Shown one piece after another: positions 1 to 5,778 of a DNA stretch of 5,778 nt. The stretch comes from Rhizobacter sp. GTDB lineage: Bacteria > Pseudomonadota > Gammaproteobacteria > Burkholderiales > Burkholderiaceae_C. Every line of letters starts with the position of its first letter. Within the stretch, counting starts at the first letter, position 1. The stretch lies in NCBI GenBank assembly GCA_025359585.1, contig JANYFX010000734.1, positions 1 through 5,778 of the forward strand, in the 5' to 3' direction. The translations under genes and the position numbers were made by a program. The notes under the pieces are model-generated. The model searched no databases. It worked only from the letters and a program-made list of their open reading frames with translations, and was not told the origin of the DNA.

Positions 1-2256
<2,256 letters not shown>

Positions 2257-2260
2257 AGCC

Positions 2261-2290
2261 GCGGTTGAGGCGGGCCTCTTCCGCATGTTT
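2261..2290 (+). terminator. Candidate hairpin terminator after metH
   Basis: Five bases after the metH stop, GCGG (2261-2264) pairs with CCGC (2281-2284), and GAGG (2267-2270) pairs with CCTC (2275-2278) around a CGGG loop. The two stem segments are separated by a symmetric TT/TT internal mismatch. The hairpin is followed by ATGTTT, which is only weakly T-rich. The position suits transcription termination of metH, but the poor T tract means it could instead be a 3'-end stabilising stem or a chance structure. Confidence 0.4.
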
Positions 2291-2340
2291 CGGCAACCCC
2301 TGCTTACGCGTGTAAGCGAGAGTTTCCGAGGCTGCCAAAA
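2288..2340. repeat. Large imperfect dyad enclosing the 2302-2317 palindrome
   Basis: Bases 2288-2300 can pair with 2328-2340 at 10 of 13 positions: TTT with AAA at the outside, GGCA with TGCC, then CC with GG and a final C-G. The three mismatches are scattered. Inside lies the perfect GCTTAC/GTAAGC hairpin. If transcribed, this could fold as an outer stem with a nested hairpin. No T tract follows, so it does not look like a classic terminator. It may be a protein-binding region or coincidental. Confidence 0.25.
2302..2317. promoter_or_regulatory. Inverted repeat, possible regulator binding site
   Basis: GCTTAC (2302-2307) and GTAAGC (2312-2317) are perfect inverted arms around a 4-base centre, GCGT. 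The site is A/T-richer than its surroundings. Its centre is about 157 bp upstream of the start site predicted from the sigma-54 match at 2441-2456, a usual distance for an enhancer-binding protein. I cannot assign a regulator family from the sequence. It could equally be a short hairpin in the metH 3' region. Confidence 0.35.
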
Positions 2341-2440
2341 GCTGTCGGCTGCAGAGTGCGACGAATCGTAAGAGCCGGGCTTTGTGCCAAGGATTGACGC
2401 CTTTTCAGCCCAAAGCAACCCAACAATCGCCCCGGCCCGC

Positions 2441-2456
2441 TGGCACGCGCTCTGCG
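2441..2456 (+). promoter_or_regulatory. Candidate sigma-54 (-24/-12) promoter of the DUF1800-DUF1501 operon
   Basis: The sequence TGGCACGCGCTCTGCG matches the RpoN consensus TGGCACG-N4-TTGCW at 10 of 12 specified positions. The mismatches are the first T of TTGC (here C) and the final W (here G). The near-invariant GG (2442-2443) and GC (2454-2455) have the exact 10-base spacing. Transcription would start near 2467, giving a leader of about 31 bases before the GTG at 2498 with its ribosome binding site inside. No comparably good sigma-70 pair was seen. High local GC content raises the odds of a chance match. Confidence 0.55.
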
Positions 2457-2486
2457 TGATCGCCACTGCAAAACCTCGACGATTTC

Positions 2487-2492
2487 AGGGAG
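2487..2492 (+). promoter_or_regulatory. Ribosome binding site that decides the GTG start of the DUF1800 gene
   Basis: AGGGAG lies 5 bases before the GTG at 2498. It supports that start over the in-frame GTG at 2384, which has no comparable purine-rich stretch just upstream. The 2498 start also places a textbook lipoprotein signal at the N-terminus. Confidence 0.75.
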
Positions 2493-2497
2493 TCCAC

Positions 2498-4294
2498 GTG
2501 GAAAAGAACAAAGCGCTCGGGTTCTGGCGCGGCTACCCGCGCCTGTCGCACATCGCGCTCGCCAGTGCGCTGGCGGCCGCGCTCGCGGGCTGCGGTGGCG
2601 GCAGCTCCGGCGGCAGCGACACGGGCAGCAGCACCCCTGCGGAAACGCCCGCCTCGCGCAGCGAAGCAGCACGCTTTCTGACCCAGGCGACCTTCGGCCC
2701 GACCGACGCCGACATCGACCGCGTGATGGCGATCGGCTACGCGGCCTGGATTGACGAGCAGTTCGCGAAGCCGCAGGCCGCGCAGTCGCAGCGCGCCGAC
2801 TGGGATGCGGCCGATGCGGCCGTCAAGCTGACTAACGCGACCGGCACCATCGGCCAGGATGGCACGATCAACGCGTTCTGGAAGGCCGCGATCACCGGAG
2901 ACGACGCGCTGCGCCAGCGGGTCGTGTTCGCGCTGTCCGAAATCTTCGTGATCTCGATGCAGGACGGCACCGTCGGTGAGAACCCTCGCGCCGTCTCGGC
3001 CTACGTGGACATGCTCGGCGCGAAGGGCTTCGGCAACTACCGCGAGCTGCTGCAATCGGTTGCGCTGCACCCGATGATGGGCACCTACCTGACTTCGATC
3101 AAGAACCAGAAGGCCGACCCCCGAACCGGCCGCGTGCCCGACGAGAACTTCGGCCGCGAAGTGATGCAGCTGATGTCGATCGGCCTGCACCAGCTCAATG
3201 CCGACGGAAGCCTGCAGTTGACCGGCGGGCAGCCGGTCGACACCTACACGCAGGCCGACATCACCGGCATGGCGCGGGTCTTCACCGGCTGGAGCTGGAA
3301 CTGCCCCGACTGGCCCGACAACAGCTGTTTTTTCAACGGTTCTTTGAACGGCAACGTGAACCCGGACCGCAGCTTCACCACGATGCTCGGCTATCCGCAG
3401 TACCACAGCACCGAAGCGAAGAGTTTTCTCGGCGTCACGATCGCGGCGCAGAGCAAGGGCGATCCGGATGCGAGCCTGAAGACCGCGCTCGACACCTTGC
3501 ACGCGCACCCGAACGTCGGCCCGTTCATCGGCAGGCAGCTGATCCAGCGACTGGTCACGAGCAACCCGAGCGCCAAGTACGTGGCGGCGGTGAGCGCCGC
3601 CTTCAACGACAACGGTTCGGGTGCGCGTGGTGACCTGAAGGCGGTCGTGAAAGCGGTGCTGATGAACCCCGAGGCGCGCTCGGTCAGCAGCACCTCGGGC
3701 AAGTTGCGCGAGCCGGTGTTGCGCCTGTCGGCATTCCTGCGCGCCTTTCCGTTCAAGTCGGACACCGGCATTTACCGGGTCGGCAACACCGACAACGGCG
3801 GCACCCAACTCGGCCAGACGCCGATGCGCTCGCCTTCGGTCTTCAACTTCTTCCGCCCCGGCTACGTGCCACCGGGCACCGAGGCCGCCAAGGCCAACCT
3901 GGAAGTGCCGGAGATGCAGCTCGCGCAGGAAACCACAGCGGCGGGTTACGTGAACTTCATGCGCGACAACGTCAGCAGCGGCGTCGGCAGCTTCAACGGC
4001 ACGGTGGGCACCGCGGTGTTCAATCGCCGCGACCTGCAGCCCGACTTCAGCGCCGAGCTGGCGCTGGCCGACAAGTCGTCGGACCTGATCGACCGGGTCA
4101 ACGCGAAGCTGATGTACGGGACGATGCCGGCCGGCCTGAAAACCGAGATCCAGGGTGCGGTCGACAAGATCACGATTCCTGCACTCAACACGGCCGGCAC
4201 GAACCAGGCCCAGATCGACAGCGCCAAACGCAACCGCGTCAACGCGGCGATCTTCCTCACACTGGTCTCGCCCGAGTACCAGGTCCAGAAATAA
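2498..4294 (+). CDS. DUF1800 (COG5267) family protein, probable outer-membrane lipoprotein
   Basis: A 598-residue protein of unknown biochemical function. From the GTG at 2498, the N-terminus is basic (K3, K5, R11, R15), then hydrophobic, ending in the lipobox LAGC with Cys32 as the probable lipidated residue. Gly at +2 rather than Asp predicts outer-membrane sorting. A Gly/Ser/Thr linker (about 33-53) leads into the DUF1800 domain (about 55-598). Family motifs seen: AARFLTQATFGPT (57-69), PDENFGREVMQL (214-225), a segment from Y250 ending in FTGW (262-265), HPNVGPFIGRQL (337 on), and the C-terminal SPEYQVQK. C269 and C277 could form a disulfide after export. It is followed 27 bp later by a DUF1501 gene, the usual partner of this family, so the two are very likely co-transcribed and act together in the envelope. 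Family assignment is from remembered motifs and is strong; function is not established. A start at 2384 would bury the signal peptide and is unlikely. Confidence 0.93.
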   Translation: MEKNKALGFWRGYPRLSHIALASALAAALAGCGGGSSGGSDTGSSTPAETPASRSEAARFLTQATFGPTDADIDRVMAIGYAAWIDEQFAKPQAAQSQRADWDAADAAVKLTNATGTIGQDGTINAFWKAAITGDDALRQRVVFALSEIFVISMQDGTVGENPRAVSAYVDMLGAKGFGNYRELLQSVALHPMMGTYLTSIKNQKADPRTGRVPDENFGREVMQLMSIGLHQLNADGSLQLTGGQPVDTYTQADITGMARVFTGWSWNCPDWPDNSCFFNGSLNGNVNPDRSFTTMLGYPQYHSTEAKSFLGVTIAAQSKGDPDASLKTALDTLHAHPNVGPFIGRQLIQRLVTSNPSAKYVAAVSAAFNDNGSGARGDLKAVVKAVLMNPEARSVSSTSGKLREPVLRLSAFLRAFPFKSDTGIYRVGNTDNGGTQLGQTPMRSPSVFNFFRPGYVPPGTEAAKANLEVPEMQLAQETTAAGYVNFMRDNVSSGVGSFNGTVGTAVFNRRDLQPDFSAELALADKSSDLIDRVNAKLMYGTMPAGLKTEIQGAVDKITIPALNTAGTNQAQIDSAKRNRVNAAIFLTLVSPEYQVQK

Positions 4295-4308
4295 AGCAGA
4301 CGTGACGC

Positions 4309-4312
4309 AGGG
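4309..4312 (+). promoter_or_regulatory. Ribosome binding site of the DUF1501 gene
   Basis: AGGG sits 9 bases before the ATG at 4322, in the 27-base gap after the DUF1800 stop. It is a modest site. The short gap and lack of a terminator-like hairpin support translation from a shared mRNA. Confidence 0.5.
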
Positions 4313-4321
4313 CAACCCATC

Positions 4322-5778
4322 ATGAGCATCGACAACGCTTCACGCCGCCTCTTCATGCGCCAGGCCGGCGCGCTTTCCGCCGCCGGCGCCGCGGCCGCGC
4401 CGCTTGCACTGAACATGGCAGCGATCGGTTCGGCCGCTGCGCAATCGGCCAGCGACTACAAGGCACTCGTGTGCATCTTCCTGTTCGGCGGCAACGATTC
4501 GCTGAACATGATCCTGCCGACCGACACGGCCTCGTGGGCCAATTACAGCGCCGTGCGCAACCAGGCGCCGGAGTCGATCGCGCTGATGCCGCCCGGCACC
4601 GCGCCGGTCACCACCGCGGCCGTCGGCTCGCCGACGCGCCTGGGTGGCGTGCTGCCGATCACGCCCGTCAACGCGCAGGGCCGCACCTATGCGCTGCACC
4701 CGCTGATGGGCTCGTTGCAGACGATGTTCAACACCGACAAGCGGCTCGCGATCGTCGCCAACGTCGGGCCGCTGCTGCTGCCGACCAGCAAGGCGCAGTA
4801 CAGCCTGTCTTCGCACCCGAAGCCGGCGAGCCTGTTCTCGCACAACGACCAGCAGAACACCTGGCAGACCTTCAAGCCCGAAGGCGCAACGGTGGGCTGG
4901 GGTGGCCGCCTGGGCGACCTGCTCGCGTCGCAGAACGGGCGCGCCGTGTTCACCTCGATCTCGGCCTCGGGCAACGCGGTCTTCTTGTCGGGCCAGGCGG
5001 TGCAGCAGTACCAGGTCAGCACCAACGGTGCGATCCGCATGGGCGCCGATGCGAACGGCAGGATCTACGGTTCGACCGACGTGGCGGCAGCGATGCAGCG
5101 CATCGTCGGCGGGACACGCGGCGGGCACGTGTTCGAGACCGACCTCGCGGCTGTCTCGCAGCGTTCGATCGATGCCGAAGTGACCTTGCGCACCGCGCTG
5201 AAAGCGCCGAGCGACCCGTTGTTCGGAACCGCACCGGCCGCAGGCGCCACCTACAACGCGAACACCGATCCGAAACTGCAGTACGACAACCCGCTGACCG
5301 GCGCCAAGGCCACCAACTCGCTCGCGCAGCAGCTTCAAGTGGTCGCACGCATGATCGACGCGAGCAGCGCGGCCGGCATCGGCGCCAAGCGCCAGGTGTT
5401 CTTCGTCAGCATCGGCGGTTTCGATTCGCACGACAACGAAAACCGCAACAACGCCGACCTGATGGCCCGCATCGCGCACGCGATGCGCTACTTCGACACC
5501 ACGCTCGGCGCGATGGGCGCGCAGAACAAGGTGACCGCATTCACCGCCAGCGACTTCGGCCGCACCTTCACCAGCAACGGCGACGGCACCGACCACGGCT
5601 GGGGCGCACACCACTTCGTGATGGGCGGCGCGGTCAACGGCGGCGACATCTACGGCAACTTCCCGGTGCTCGGCGCGAAGAACACGAACAACAACAACTT
5701 CGACAGCAGCCCGAACCAGCTCGGCAACGGCAGCCTGATCCCCGAGACTTCGGTCGATCAGCTCGGCGCCACGCTCGC
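4322..5778 (+). CDS. DUF1501 (COG4102) family protein with Tat signal, 3' end outside window
   Basis: The frame is open from ATG 4322 to the window edge: 485 full codons, no stop, probably lacking only a few dozen C-terminal residues. The N-terminus carries a twin-arginine motif, SRRLFMR (7-13), an Ala-rich hydrophobic stretch, and a likely cleavage site after A40 (AAAQ), so it is probably exported folded to the periplasm. DUF1501 landmarks: GGNDSLN (56-62), LFSHNDQQ in the middle, GGFDSHD (365-371), SDFGR (410-414), and TDHGWGAHH (423-431) followed by a GG-containing stretch and IYG. To my knowledge Pfam places DUF1501 in the alkaline phosphatase-like superfamily, so the Asp/His pairs at D368/H370 and D424/H425 may bind metal; this is inference and no substrate is known. 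It lies 27 bp behind the DUF1800 gene and should share its mRNA. The Asn-rich segment near 5686-5700 is probably a surface loop. Confidence 0.93.
   Translation, partial: MSIDNASRRLFMRQAGALSAAGAAAAPLALNMAAIGSAAAQSASDYKALVCIFLFGGNDSLNMILPTDTASWANYSAVRNQAPESIALMPPGTAPVTTAAVGSPTRLGGVLPITPVNAQGRTYALHPLMGSLQTMFNTDKRLAIVANVGPLLLPTSKAQYSLSSHPKPASLFSHNDQQNTWQTFKPEGATVGWGGRLGDLLASQNGRAVFTSISASGNAVFLSGQAVQQYQVSTNGAIRMGADANGRIYGSTDVAAAMQRIVGGTRGGHVFETDLAAVSQRSIDAEVTLRTALKAPSDPLFGTAPAAGATYNANTDPKLQYDNPLTGAKATNSLAQQLQVVARMIDASSAAGIGAKRQVFFVSIGGFDSHDNENRNNADLMARIAHAMRYFDTTLGAMGAQNKVTAFTASDFGRTFTSNGDGTDHGWGAHHFVMGGAVNGGDIYGNFPVLGAKNTNNNNFDSSPNQLGNGSLIPETSVDQLGATL

Larger units (their letters stand above)
2257..2497. 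other. Intergenic region between metH and the DUF1800 gene
   Basis: A 241-bp non-coding stretch. It contains a hairpin immediately after the metH stop, an inverted repeat at 2302-2317 inside a larger imperfect dyad, a sigma-54-type promoter match at 2441-2456, and a purine-rich ribosome binding site at 2487-2492. I see no tRNA, riboswitch or small gene with a convincing start and ribosome binding site. Reading frames crossing it on the minus strand are arginine-rich and look like GC-driven shadows. The frame of the downstream gene stays open back to a GTG at 2384, but that upstream part lacks protein-like character and lies ahead of the signal peptide. Confidence 0.8.

Noticed and set aside
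2302..2317. Inverted repeat as an intrinsic terminator
   Set aside because: It has a short 6-bp stem and is followed by GAGAGTTTCC rather than a T tract; the hairpin at 2261-2284 is better placed for that role.
2394..2399. TTGACG as a sigma-70 -35 box
   Set aside because: No acceptable -10 hexamer lies 16-18 bases downstream; the nearest A/T-rich candidate (AACAAT, 2422-2427) would need a 22-base spacer.
2304..2672. Minus-strand frame of 122 residues across the intergenic region
   Set aside because: It is Cys/Arg/Ala-rich, overlaps the signal-peptide coding region of the DUF1800 gene, and has no supporting motif.
2405..4315. A 636-residue open frame on the minus strand opposite the DUF1800 gene
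   Set aside because: Its translation is dominated by Arg, Val, Ala, Asp and His repeats with no domain motif. It mirrors the G/C-rich codons of the DUF1800 gene, which has clear family motifs.
4340..5614. A 424-residue open frame on the minus strand opposite the DUF1501 gene
   Set aside because: It is Arg/Gly/Ala-rich without recognisable motifs, while the + strand encodes a protein with a Tat signal and conserved DUF1501 motifs. It is a shadow of GC-rich codon use.

Overview
This GC-rich window holds three genes on the + strand. It most likely comes from a betaproteobacterium of the order Burkholderiales. That placement rests on the strong G/C preference at third codon positions, the character of the MetH C-terminus, and a tandem DUF1800/DUF1501 gene pair common in that group. 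Genus cannot be fixed by eye.

Layout. Bases 1-2256 are the 3' part of metH, cobalamin-dependent methionine synthase. The visible part runs from inside the pterin (methyl-tetrahydrofolate) domain through the cobalamin cap and binding domains to the AdoMet reactivation domain, and it looks intact and functional. Bases 2257-2497 are non-coding. They hold a hairpin just after the metH stop, a perfect 6+6 bp inverted repeat, and a good match to a sigma-54 (-24/-12) promoter about 42 bp before the next start. Bases 2498-4294 encode a DUF1800 (COG5267) protein with a lipoprotein signal peptide. After a 27-bp gap, 4322-5778 encode a DUF1501 (COG4102) protein with a twin-arginine signal; this gene runs off the window near its 3' end.

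How the genes work together. MetH is cytoplasmic housekeeping metabolism: it methylates homocysteine to methionine using methyl-THF and B12. It appears separate from the downstream pair, given the 241-bp gap, the hairpin and the candidate promoter. The DUF1800 and DUF1501 genes look like a two-gene operon for exported proteins: a probable outer-membrane-anchored lipoprotein and a probable folded, Tat-exported protein of the alkaline-phosphatase-like superfamily. The two families recur side by side in many bacteria, but I know of no established biochemical function for the pair. The most interesting inference is that this undescribed envelope module may be switched on by sigma-54 and an enhancer-binding protein. 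There is no sign of mobile elements, CRISPR, tRNA or rRNA genes.
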